NCBI RefSeq assembly: GCF_002078875.1
Contig: NC_034413.1
Coordinates: 65,778,802 to 65,842,801 of the forward strand
Direction of reading: 5' to 3'
Origin: Numida meleagris
Taxonomy: Eukaryota; Chordata; Aves; Galliformes; Numididae
Length of the DNA: 64,000 nucleotides
Positions 38,346 through 49,523 of this stretch are shown here, one piece after another. Each line of letters starts with the position of its first letter. Position 1 is the stretch's first letter. Below the pieces are notes generated by a model. That model was not told where the DNA came from. It made no database searches and worked only from the letters and a program-made list of their open reading frames with translations. The translations under genes and the position numbers were made by a program.

Positions 38346-39999
38346 GTGTCTTGAGTTCATAACTTGGCAGCCGAAATTAGGTGGCATATTGTGTTGACAA
38401 TGCCTGACGTCGTATGTCTAGAAACTGGCAGAAAGATGCTCTCCGTGGAGGGTCCCGAACTCAGAAATTGAGTTTCTTAGTGTGCTCCAGCAGAGCCTGA
38501 AACCATTGACCTTTGGGCCATGTATGATTTACTGATGGGTGCAGATAGTTTTGGTGCCATTTGGCAGCAGCTTACTCCCAGGGCTGGACCCTGGGCTCTG
38601 GAAGATGCTTCCCACTCGGCCCAAATAGCCCAAGTCTATATTGCTCTTCAGAGCACTCTGCAAAGTACGTTTATTTTTGCAGCTACTGTGGAATTGGGCC
38701 TTTGAGAGAAGTCAGATGTATGAGAAAGAGGGGAATTTGACGTTCTTTGGACAATTTAATTTTGTCTTGGTGATGTATTGCAGATGTGTGTGGAGCCTTC
38801 AGAAACAGCCTTGTTATATTATCTAGTTCTCTTAATAATAATAAAAAGTAAATGTCTCAGATTTGTTTTGCCATATCTGCTTTTGCTATGAATTGAATAG
38901 CCTGTAAGGCCATGTATGCTAAATAGTTAATAATAAAATATAACAGGATGTGTTTCTTTCCTAATATACCGAGTCTAAAGATGCTGGGGGAAAAAAAAAA
39001 AGGCAGCATCTCAGTTTTGCTTGGACAGAGCGGATGATTTTCTAAGTTGCAGGGTGATGAGCAAAGTACATAGGAAAACATAGTTGAGCTCTTACCCTAA
39101 ATGCCCTGAATCCCAGTGCATGGATTTTCTTTGAGTAACGGCTTTCTTAAGACACTGGGGCTCCCAAGCAGACAGTCCGCCTTCGCTGCAGGGGAGCAGG
39201 GATCTTTGCCATGACTGGCTTTGAGATCAGGAGCCCAGGTTTGTGCAGTGAATTTCTGCCTGCATGCATCTGAGTTCCCCTGCAAGGTGAGCGTACACAG
39301 CAAGGTCCTATTTATTTGCACTCAGAAGGCAGCAGATGAATCTCTCTTCTCCAGAAGGGTTCTCTGTTTTGCAATCTGTTACAAGGGTTGTGCTAATTAT
39401 TGGAAATTTTCTTATTTAGTCAACAGATTAAATATAGCAACTATTGCAATTGATAGTTAAGGTGTAAGCTTGCAATTTCTTTAAGGAAATGCAAAATCAA
39501 AGGAAATTAGGAATCATAATGCAAAGTCAGCATCAACCCAACTGCCTTGTCAGGATTTATAGAGGCTGTGAAATTGAACAATAAAACTAACCTTTGGATG
39601 AATTTCAATAACAATAACTATGACTTAAACTTACCAGCGTGTTTTACAAGTCCTCTCTGGTCTATTTAGAATCTATAATCAGTCTGCTACGAGATAAAGA
39701 GAGCATGTGCCTTATTGTTGAGAAGAGCAAGCGGGAATAAATCAGCTAAGGTGGCCCATTATTCAAGCTTTGCAAAACACTCGATGTAAAAGTTATTTCT
39801 GCTGGTTTTTGTTGTGCATTTAATGAACGCATTCATTAGATTATCTCTTAAATTTCCCTGGCTAGCAAACTAATAATGCATACCATCTCTCAAATCCTTG
39901 GATATTAGGGGAAAAGAAAAGATTAAACATTTGTTCTGTGGTGATATTACATCTTGTTAGATGCAGCTGAAGTTGTTAAAAACTTTAAAGCTCCCAGAT

Positions 40000-40482
40000 T
40001 TATTCTATTTTTTTTTTTCTGTTAATAATGTTCACCCTTGAGGCAGGATTTAAGCATTTGGAGTGGGCTTGCTTAGGACAAGGACTGGTGTTGTAGCTCC
40101 TGATGTGCTGGCAGTCCCTGCTTACATCCGCTGGGATGCGCTGGAGCAGCCTCAGCCTCAGCTGGCAGAGCTGGTCTCTTAACTGCAGTCTGTTCTCAAA
40201 GCTGTTTTCACCTGCCTTAAAGCACAAGGTTGCTTTGTAGGAGATCCCAGAGCTCCAGTGCAGCAGAATGTGCTCACTGGGTGCCATGGTCCACCAGGTC
40301 TTGCTAATGAAGTCCTTAGCTATTAGGCTTTCAGTGCTGCATGGATTTACCGGTGTTATTCTACATACTTCACAGCCAGTTACCAAATGAAGGTAAATAT
40401 TAATAGGAAAATGAATCAACTCTTTTTCCTCTCTGCCTTTGGTCTGTGTAATTAGAAATGTTTCTTCGGTGTCACTGTCCAT
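40000..40482 (-). other. Unassigned 160-codon antisense ORF
   Basis: Seen: the minus strand has an ATG at 40482 in the context AGCAAAATGG (A at -3 and G at +4, a strong Kozak context). The frame is open for 160 codons and begins MDSDTEETFLITQTKGREEK. The stop TAG is followed within a few bases by AATAAA, and the last codons include an A-run (NRKKKIE). I do not recognise the protein and see no domain, signal peptide or membrane span. It lies antisense inside the intron, 0.6 kb from the duplication whose antisense reading is also open. It may be a chance ORF; listed so that it can be tested. Confidence 0.2.
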
Positions 40483-41129
40483 TTTGCTTCTCCCTTGTTT
40501 GTTGAAAGGTGATCTCTTTTATCCTGGAGGCTCCAAGGGAAATCACTTGTGTTATTACCAGTGGCAGTAGCGGTGATGCACAGAATTGTCCCTTTCTTGC
40601 TAATGACCTTGAATTTTATGAAGCACCTCAAGGTTTACTAACAAGGGTAGTACCGCTAGAAGTTTGTTAATTGAAATGATGAAATATGCTAGAGAGGATA
40701 TAAATGAGTTTAAAGCCAATTCAATTAGAAGTGCATCTGTTTCCAAAGCTGCTGGAGGAATGCTGTTTATTTTCAAAACACTTTTCAGTCAGCCTCTTGG
40801 AATCCTTTTGGCACGTTTGTTTAACGCTGTGCACAGACCTTCCACCCTCAGCAAATTTATCATTTGGAAGTACAGCAATCAGGTGGATGTCATTGTCTCC
40901 CATTACCTTGTAAATCTCCTAACTGCCTGCTTCCCCTCACCAGGATCTGGTTGTGAATGTGGACACGGACACGGAAGGGTGCTGCAGCCTCTCACTGGCT
41001 GTGCCTAGGGTGACCTGTGTCATTCATGTAGGGAATGAAACTGTACTACTGCAGAGACTGACCCCTCAGTGCTGCAGTGCAATCACTGTGTCTCCTACCA
41101 CCTGCACCTGAACCCTGCCACATCCTCAG

Positions 41130-41340
41130 ACCATCATTCAGCCACTTCCTCAGCTCTTCTGGGTTGCACAGCAAAAATGAGACCAGAGTAATAGTTTTTG
41201 CACCAAGCGTTTGAGCCTTGGCCTCCAGCACCCACCAAACCATCATCTTTGCTTTATTTGTCTGCTTTCTCTTGCTTCATCTCTTTTGGGTTGCGCAGAA
41301 AAATAAAAGAGACAAGAATAATAGCTGTTGTTGCATCTTG
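41130..41340. repeat. Diverged direct duplication, two copies
   Basis: Copy 1 (about 41130-41202) and copy 2 (about 41239-41340) share ACCATCAT at the start, then CTCTTCTGGGTTGCACAG versus CTCTTTTGGGTTGCGCAG (41154 and 41281), then similar A-rich ends with GAGAC, AGAGTAATAG versus AGAATAATAG, and TTGCA. An insertion or deletion of about 18 bp separates the two anchors (offsets 109 and 127). Read on the minus strand, both give related peptides, LVSFLLCNPEEL and LVSFIFLRNPKEM, with one gap of exactly three bases between them. Copy 2 runs into a stop. The unit is not a repeat family I recognise. Confidence 0.6.
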
Positions 41341-41835
41341 TGCCTTCCCCGTGCATCCTGTGCATTCTGTGGGCACTTTGTTTATTATGGAGGCTTTAGG
41401 GACGAGGCTCCATTTGCGGCTTGTAGAGCAACATTGTTCTTAATGAATAAATAATAGTAAAATGAGCTTGGCAGCATAGGTAAATGCATTTGTTCATCCT
41501 ATTACGTTGGCAGTGTCTCGGTAGTAAAACAATAGCACTTAAACATGAAAAAGGCTTATTTGATCATTCAGTTCAATTTTTGCTGCCAATTCGGGACTAT
41601 TCCCAGTAGCATGTTTCCAACTCCTTGCTTGAATGTCCCGTGCATTGGTGTTTGCATCTCTATCTCACCTGCACTCACAGCCCCAGCTCAGTGACATGCA
41701 GCAGCCTGCTGTCGGTTCAGATGCTGCAGAGGTTCTTAGCTGTTGTTTCTGAAGTATAGGGCCTTTAGTTCAATGAAGTTGGAGATTTTGAGGAATGAAA
41801 CAGATTAAAGGAAGCTTCAAGAAAATAGAGAATGT

Positions 41836-41864
41836 GGGAAACAGGCTGGGGAGCAGGGCTGGGG
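41836..41864 (+). repeat. Potential G-quadruplex run
   Basis: Four G-runs on the plus (non-template) strand: 41836-41838, 41848-41851, 41856-41858 and 41861-41864, with loops of 9, 4 and 2 nt. It would be present in the THSD7B pre-mRNA. The first loop is long, so stability is uncertain. Confidence 0.5.
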
Positions 41865-44800
41865 AGAGGTGGATGTCTTTTCCCACAGAAGGTCTTGGAA
41901 ACACAAGTGTTGCTACCAGGTTCTACAGAAGAGAGAAGAGGAAATGTAATGGATGAGTGAGATGTTAAGGGTGACACCGACAAAACATGGTTGAGCTTCA
42001 GCTTGGGTTGAGTTAATCTCCCCAAGCTGAGTGACAGTAACTCAGAAATATGTTTATGTTCTTCCCTTTTCACATTCCTTTACAGTCAGAAATATTTTTT
42101 GGTTTTGACCTGTAATTGTGTTTTACCGTTGCTTCCACTGGTAATAGCCTGCACATAGAATTTGCTATTAATAGCTGGTGTTAATGGTATATCTCATTTG
42201 TTCTCTGTTGTGCACCATGCCAATGCTAAAAGCTTGCTGGGAATGCCATGACAAGGTTTACTGTCTGTATCCAAACCGAACTCTTTTCAACTCCTGACAC
42301 TGACAGGCTGTGGCATGGCTCTTACAGAGAAAACCAAATATCCCATTCTCATGGGCCCTGGAAGGGCAGGGAATGAACTGAGTACAACATTGTTCACTAG
42401 TTTATCATAACAAGGTATCAATAAATGCATGATATATCTGTGCAAAGGGCACTCATCACACAAATGTTTTTGCAGGAAATTTTGTTATTGCATGAAACCT
42501 TTGATCATGGGAATCTCAGCACAGGATAAATCTCAAGTGGTTAATGGAAGATATAATGACAGTTTGAGAGAAGGTCTTGAAAGAGGGTTATATTCCCATT
42601 CTGATTCTTTACCTTTGTTTAATATGGAACATTTGTTTCTTTTGGACATTAGGGTAATTTACTGCTCTATTATCTTCCTATTTTTTATTTATACTTCATT
42701 TAATTTATAAATATGGGTGAGGAAGCTCAAAATGCAGTGGGTTAGTCGCTTAGCATCAAGAAGTCTTTAGGAAACCTCTGGTTCGCCGAGCGATCCCTGC
42801 AATGAAGTGGAACGGATTTCTTTAGTTTATTAAAACTTTGCCTTTCTCTTTCTTACTCTTCTGTTTTTTTTTAATAGAGGTAAGTCTTGAGCTACCAAGA
42901 GGCTTAGCCCATTTTGACTTCACTGATAAGTTGATAACCCCTCTGTCTAATCCTCCTTTTAAACAAGGCACTTTCTCTGTTTCTGTTAAGAGTTAATTAC
43001 CCAGGCTGTCATACAGCCCAAGGAGAAGCGATATTTCATATGGCGATGGGACAGAGCTCTTTGAAGAACTGCCTAAGAAATGCTGCTCATAAATCTATCA
43101 TGAGGAAATTTCTTTTACTTATCATAACGTATTATGAACGGCTTTGAGTGACAACCTAAGCAGGTTGAACTGAATATTAGTGAGAAATCTGGGAGTTTCA
43201 TTTTGGAGAGAAAGTGAGTCTGTTGTGGAAATATTTGTTATGTGTGCGTGCATGGGTGTAATCTGAGCTAGATGAGAACACAAAGCATGCAAAGTTGAAA
43301 TATCCCAAAGGTGATCACCACTGCCATGGATTGGGAAGGAAATAATCAAGATACCTCATGCCAGTGGCTTTGAAGCCGCAGATGAGAAGGGAATGCAGCA
43401 CACAGAAATAAGAGGGAGCAAAGTGAAACATCGCGTGCTGCACGAGGACAACTGGGCAGCTATAGGAAAGAGTTACGGCAGGAGCTGCTGGGGGAAATGA
43501 TTGCAGCTGTCAGACTAACAGGGTGGCTGTGCTAAGGCAGAGGGAGGAGAGTGCTGCACGAAGCCAGAGAAGAAATAGAGCTTCACTGAGCTGAAGGAAG
43601 GAACTGCTGTTGTTTCCAGCATTTTTAAGGCGCTGTTTACAAAAACAACATCGGTATATTCTTGTGCTGCTAGATGGAGGATATTTTCGAGGTGGGGGAT
43701 GCCTCACCAAGTCTGAAAGCTTTCACCACAGTGAAACGAGGAGTGCATCCGCGTGCTGCTGCTGTGGATCAATGCTCAGGATGTGGCACAGTCCTGGCTT
43801 GGAGTCAGCAGCAGGTTTGGATGCAGCAGAGCCGGTAAATCCGGCTGCTGGGCACGACTAATCTCCCTGCCTTGGCTTCAGTGTTTCCTGGCTGTTCAGG
43901 GCAGTTGTCCAGAGGTTTTGGAGGGAAGCTGCTTCTCCTTTTTAATTTATTACGTATTTTTGTGCTTTCTCCTGCTCTGGTGACTGTCACCTTGAGAGAG
44001 AGTGGAGAAATCCTTCTTAAGAGCATAATTAAATCAGCTAATTTAGTATTCTGTAGGTGAGGTTTGCATAGGGAGGTTTAGAGGGCTGAAAACCAAACAG
44101 AAAGGACATAAAAATGAGTAACGCCAGAAATACGGTAGGGATGAAATTCTGTTCTTTCCATTACCTTAATTACCAGAGCTGTCAGAGGACCTAAGCCTTC
44201 TGTAATAACGGCTGATCCTAGCAGCCACCGACTTTCATGGTTGAACATGAAATCTCTTTTTTGTTAAAATCTGATAATGCCTAGAGTCACGTCAACCAAA
44301 TAATGGAAACTTGAAGAGAACAAACACAGCGCAGTGGGCAGGGATGTGCAGGAGCTTGTCCACATGATGGCCAAGGGCTGTGGCCAGGCATTCCTGGAGA
44401 CCACCAGGGCTCAGGCACCCTTGGAGTGTGCTCTACAAAATCTCTCTTCCCTCGTGCCTTCCCAAAATGACTACGGGCCTGGGTCTGTGAAGAAAAACCT
44501 GGCTTTGTTCTGAGAAACCCTGCTGGGTTTTGATTCAGTAAGGTGCTGCTCCTGCAGCTGTCCGGAATTCTGATTTGAAGAGGTGATCCTGGAAGCCCTT
44601 CTATGTCAAGGCAGGTGAAGGTGAAAGCGAAGTTTTCAGATGTCACTTATGAAATACACAGTAGTCAAAACAGTTGCAGAGATATATGAGGAGAACTACC
44701 AGGAGAAAGATAGAGTCGTATGTTTCCTTTGCTTCTCCCAGGAAGAAATCCCACACGGACGCAGAACTTGTGCTTCAGAGGATCACAAAATTCAGTAGTA

Positions 44801-45162
44801 CACTTAATTTTCCAGAATCTGTCATGTCCAAATTCTTACAGTGTGGATAATTGCTACCCGTTGTCTACTGCCTGCTTCACAATGGATACTTCTTGCTAAT
44901 GTGTATTATTTACATCAGTCAGTTTTATCATGGCCATCCTAGTGATCATTGGACTAAACCAAGCAAATAGTTTTAGTCACTGCTCTTCTTTGCAAATAAT
45001 ATCATAATTTTGCATTGGGAAAGTGCTGGCAGGCAGCCGAACTTCTTCTCTTTAGAAAGTCTTCATTTGGAGTTGATTGTAGAGATTGCAGAGAGACATT
45101 AGAGGATCGGAGTTCATGAGTTGGAGTGATTATAAAACCTCTGTCTTCAATCTTTGGTTTAG

Positions 45163-45341
45163 GTTACATTGAAGAATCTTGCACTGTTCCTTGCCCGTTT
45201 GATTGCAAATTAAGCGACTGGTCCAGCTGGAGCCCCTGCAGCTCTTCCTGTGGGACAGGGATGAAAGTCAGATCCAAATGGCTGAAGGAGAAGCCCTACA
45301 ATGGAGGTCGCCCCTGCCCAAAGCTGGATCTCAAGAATCAG
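45163..45341 (+). CDS. THSD7B: THSD7B internal exon C (canonical TSR core)
   Basis: Seen: the acceptor is TTTGGTTTAG|GTTACATT and the donor is AATCAG|GTGAGT, a near-consensus 5' splice site. The 179 bp start in phase 1, with GT completing Gly after exon B, and end in phase 0. The frame reads YIEESCTVPCPFDCKL, then SDWSSWSPCSSSCGTG, then MKVRSKWLKEKPYNGGRPC and PKLDLKNQ. DWSSWSPC is a WxxW C-mannosylation motif and CSSSCG fits the CxxS/TCG O-fucosylation motif, so this is a canonical TSR core, unlike exon A. The NGGRPCP ending is typical of these repeats. Known: such sugars are added in the secretory pathway and stabilise TSRs. The KWLKEKPYNGGRPCPKLDL string is shared by both THSD7 paralogues; KNQ after it and PFDCKLSDWSSW favour THSD7B. 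The next exon was not found in the remaining 18.7 kb. Confidence 0.94.
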
Positions 45342-46784
45342 GTGAGTGTGTTAAATCACCAACAGAAATCTCACTGTGCCTGTTGTAGTTTTAACTGGGA
45401 TCGTTAGGTAGTGAGCTGGAATTGAAATTACAACGAGGAGTAATCTTGGGGGTCTGACTTTGTTTTGAGTTTCATGGGCAATCCTAGAGCTTCTTGAGGA
45501 TTGAGGGGAAGATGCTCATGTTACAGCAGAATTTGACCTGAAACACTGTATTTCTTATGTAAAAACGATTTTTATCTCCCAGAGCACAAGAAGCTCGGGG
45601 CAAATAATCCCACCTGGATGATGTATGAATATCAGAGAGCCCAGATGTCGTGGATGTTTTTAAAATCTTTAATTCTCTTTGAGATGATGGTAGCTGCAGA
45701 AACATACATTTGTTAAATATACATTGCTATTTTTAGCAGTGTTTCCCTTCGACACAGCACAAGTTCCCTTCAACATTAATCTCTGTATATTCAATATTGA
45801 AGTGTCCCATTAGAGGAAAATAGTCTTTAAATTGCTACTCCTACAAAAAATCAGCATCTATTTAAATGCTACTTAATGCTGTGTGTATATCTAAAAAACT
45901 AATAGAGAGTTCCTACATTTACTGATTATTTTGTAATGCTAATTAACGCTGATGAAGTACTATTTAGTTTAGCCTGTTCTTTACTGCTTTCAAATTCAAC
46001 TATGAAAATTAATTAATAGGATAGAAACTGTCATGCCAATGGGACTTGATATATATTATGAATATATATGTATAATTTGCAGAGCGTGTAGAAATATATA
46101 TATGAAAAACACGTTGCATAATACGTGTAGAAGGACTTCAACAGCAAAGATGTATTTGTGTGGCAGCTTGCAGGCGCTAGAGCTGCTGGATCACCTTGAT
46201 TCCTGTGCAGTCACTGCTGCAGCTTTGTCCTGGAAGGCAGCACCACTTGTACCACCTGATTCTCAACTCATGTCATTTTCCTCACAGTTTCTTTTTACTC
46301 CTGTGAGAAACTTGTTAAATGCTTTTTTTTTTTTTTCTTTTGCTTATTATTGTTTGAAATTCATAGGCAGTAGCCTAACAAGAAGAAATATAAAACTGCA
46401 ACAAAGTGTATGTTGTCCATACCTCAGTGCCTTTCTTAATAGATCAGAGAGATGGCCAAAGAGGCAAAATGAAATCCCACAATAAGTTATTTGGTAACAA
46501 TGAGCTCCTTTGTAATGAAAAGATAGCAGGATTGTTACACATAGATGCAGCAGACTACTTCTGATGAAAGGTAATGTTACTATAAAGTGTTGCCTATTCC
46601 CACACACATTAAATGTACTAATTTCAAAACCCTTTTGGAAGATATTGAAGGAAAGAAATTGTCTAAATTTGGGAATTATGTCTTTGTAAGGTTTATTGGT
46701 GTATGGTGCTTGCAAAGCGTTGTGGCTGGTAGTAATATAATGATAGTTGGTGCTTTTTGCCTCTTTCCCAGGAAGATAGGACTT

Positions 46785-46822
46785 TATGTATATGTATATA
46801 CACACACATATACAGGTGTGTG
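46785..46822. repeat. Alternating TA/CA/TG low-complexity tract
   Basis: TATGTATATGTATATACACA followed by CACATATACAGGTGTGTG. Mostly alternating purine and pyrimidine, and directly upstream of the 11 bp hairpin at 46834. Confidence 0.85.
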
Positions 46823-46833
46823 TTTCTCTTCGT

Positions 46834-46861
46834 TTGCTCGAAGATTTGCTTCTTCGAGCAA
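46834..46861. repeat. Perfect 11 bp hairpin, 6 nt loop
   Basis: TTGCTCGAAGA, loop TTTGCT, TCTTCGAGCAA: eleven paired bases without mismatch, with a CpG in each arm. Outside it, CTTC (about 46828-46831) and GAAG (about 46864-46868) could add a second short stem after a small internal loop. It sits just after the alternating tract at 46785-46822. Confidence 0.9.
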
Positions 46862-49505
46862 TAAGGAAGGAGTCTCACTCTGCACCCACTGGACTTCCAC
46901 TTCCAGCAGTGATTTAAAAGTGCTGAAGTCCTTAGGCACATTGCAGTACAAAAAAGTTCCCTGCCCAGATGGCAAACTGAATTAGCTGACTGCGCTGATG
47001 TTTAGCTAAGCTGAACACATGTCTTTAATCCAGTGTAGGGCAGATTGTCTTCTTTTTCCTCTGATGTGAACAGTGTTTAAATCCTAAAGTGAAGCGCTAC
47101 GGAATTTTGTATATGTTAATATATGACTTTTTAATTATTTTAGCATAATCATATAATCTGGTTTAAATACCTGCAGTACAGTATTTTTCTTTGATATCAG
47201 ACATGAGAAAGCTAGGTCACCTTGGTGCTAGGTTCTCCTTATCTTTTTCTGGTGACAATGTTCTATTGTGTTTTATGCTTTCATGAAGACCTTAGACAAC
47301 TTAAAACCAAGAATAAACTCCTCTAGGTGCCAGCAGATTTCCCTTATTATCTCCTCCACTATTTTTAGTTATCTTTTTAAAATTATTGCTCCTGAACTTG
47401 GGTCTTGTTATTGCTTAATCGGTTACATTGTAGAACCCTCCATTATCCAGTACTGTATAATTGAAGCCTGTGCTCAGTTTATGTGTTTTTTCTCATTAAG
47501 CCAAATAATCTTTTAACGCTCTTCTTGTGAGGGGTGTTTTCTAGGCTTCTTGGTGGACCCTTGTAAGTCTTTGGCATAAGTTTAAGTACAGAGAGCATAC
47601 TTGAAACAATAGTCCAGCAGTTTTCTGTTACCATTTCCCACCATTTGAGGGCTCTGCCAATGCCATAATTTCAGCAGTTACCGCTTTGGAGAGAAGGGCA
47701 CTTTGCACAGTCAAAACAATTTATTTGACCAATGTAAATAATTACTGAATCACATAAACCTTTTTATGGAACTGTCCTCCTGGAATCAGTTCAATTGTGG
47801 TAGTGCAGTTTTTTTTGTCTATTTAGAACACAACTATTTAGCTTAAATTTACTACAGTACAGTTAATATATTTATACAGAGATACAGGGATAATGACATA
47901 TTCCTGCATGATATTTCATGGAGTTTATGCTCCTAAGTGTTTGACAATTGTTTAAGTGTTAGCTGACTACATTTTACTGCATCTTTTAAAGAAAATCAGC
48001 ATTGCAGGTAGAAGTTGTGGAGCTCTTATCTAAGGCTGTGATTGCTTCTGAGCAGGCGATTGGATTACGGGGTCAGCTGGCAGATGTTCTTGGCTGTGTA
48101 ATGCATGTTAAAAGAGGTGTAGCGTTTACTTTTTTCTGTTTCTGCTGCTATTTGAATGCACTTACACAACGTGCAGTTGCTAAGCTATTTAATATGTAGT
48201 TCTACATGACTAAAGGTTAAATGTGAGTTATGGGAGGTTTATTGCTTGAATATTCTCTTGTAGGTTTTTAGGATTACTACAAGAAAATGCATCTTATTTT
48301 AAAACTCATGAATTTCCAGGGATTACCTTTCTATTGATTGCTCTAATATATATTTTTGTCAAGATTTTCCCTCCTTTTCCTTCCTCCTCTTGCTTTTACT
48401 TGGTCCTGCTAAAGGACAAATATCGCAGCATGTGGTTTACTCACTTTGTACGTGCTGTATCTATTTAAGCAGCAAAAGTAGAAAGTATTTGAAGTTTAAC
48501 CTTACTGCTTTATTTAAAATGAACATGTTGTTGTTAATATGTCTGGCTGTCAGTCAAGCTCCCATCCCTTCTCAAATATTTTGAACCAGATTTAATGAAG
48601 GAGTGTAGACATTAAAGATTTTTGTTTCTCACTTCTTCAGTGGAAATAACTGAGAATTGCCCCAGCTAGAAGAATACTTGCAGCCTGGCCCCATTTGTTG
48701 CTATCTATTAGAAAAATCCCCATCAGAATTTGGCTCAGGGTAGAAAATTTGTGTTTTTAATGCTAATCTTTCTATCTGAAACAGGGAGGGAAACCTGTTC
48801 TTAAGCGCGTGTCTTGTTTGCAGGCTCCTGCAATATCAAATGGCAATGACTGAGACAGTTCTCTGACAGAGAAATGTTTCCAGGTCAGACATTCACTTTT
48901 ATCTGCAGGACTTTTTCAAGGTCTTGTTTATGCATATGATCAATGTGAATACTTCACTGTGTAAAGTTTCATAGGTATGAATGAAGTCGTGGGACTGAGG
49001 TGGTGGTTTCTGGTGTCACGAAAAAAGTCAGAACAACAGCAAAAAAAAAAAAAAGCAGGAACGTTGATAAAGCTTTTAGGAAGGGATGGTTTCTGTTGGG
49101 GTTTTCATGTGATAAAATAGGTAAAATAGAAAATAGAGACTCCTTTTTTCACATATAAGGACTTCTTTTTCTGGTTGTCAGCACAGTGAGGGGTGGGTGG
49201 TGCATTTCAGCAGTGATGACAGTGGCAGTGGAGCGCGTCCACCAGGGCAGATTGTTACGAGCTTGGCATGCAGGCTCTTGTTCATCACTGGCAAAAGTGC
49301 ATAGCTAGTGGTAGTGACTGTTGAAAAATAGGGTTTTGTATCTGAGATTTGCCCTGTCGAGTTGTGCTCTTTGTGTCTGCTGTAGTTCCCATGGAAATAA
49401 ATAGGAGGCATTATTTTCAGAGTGACCCACATACAATATTAGTAAAGGCTTGTTCAGGAAAAGCCTTTTGTTAAGATGCTTTTGGGGCTTTTCACACTTC
49501 ATTTC

Positions 49506-49523
49506 AAAAAAAAAAAAAAAAAA
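49506..49523 (+). repeat. A18 homopolymer
   Basis: Eighteen consecutive A between ATTTC and GTTTAAA. No recognisable element upstream. Confidence 0.9.

Larger units (their letters stand above)
29319..45162 (+). other. THSD7B intron between exons B and C (15,844 bp)
   Basis: Bounded by GTAAGG and TTTGGTTTAG, joining two phase-1 ends. It contains a possible second MIR fragment near 38.26-38.35 kb, a perfect 10 bp hairpin at 38100-38123, a 160-codon antisense ORF at 40000-40482, a diverged direct duplication at 41130-41340, and a G-rich run that could form a quadruplex at 41836-41864. T-runs occur at about 33.48 and 35.84 kb. No further TSR exon was seen. Confidence 0.88.

Noticed and set aside
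40945..41010. Cys/Gly/His-rich plus-strand stretch (GSGCECGHGHGR) that looked like an exon
   Set aside because: No TSR or EGF spacing, a stop soon after, and no THSD7B phase fit.
24638..45341. Assignment of the exons to THSD7A
   Set aside because: Exon C fits both paralogues, but exons A and B differ from remembered THSD7A at many sites and fit THSD7B closely.
46033..46485. 150-codon plus-strand ORF at 46.0-46.5 kb and overlapping minus ORFs
   Set aside because: Low-complexity AT-rich ends, poly-Phe from a T-run, and no recognisable domain.
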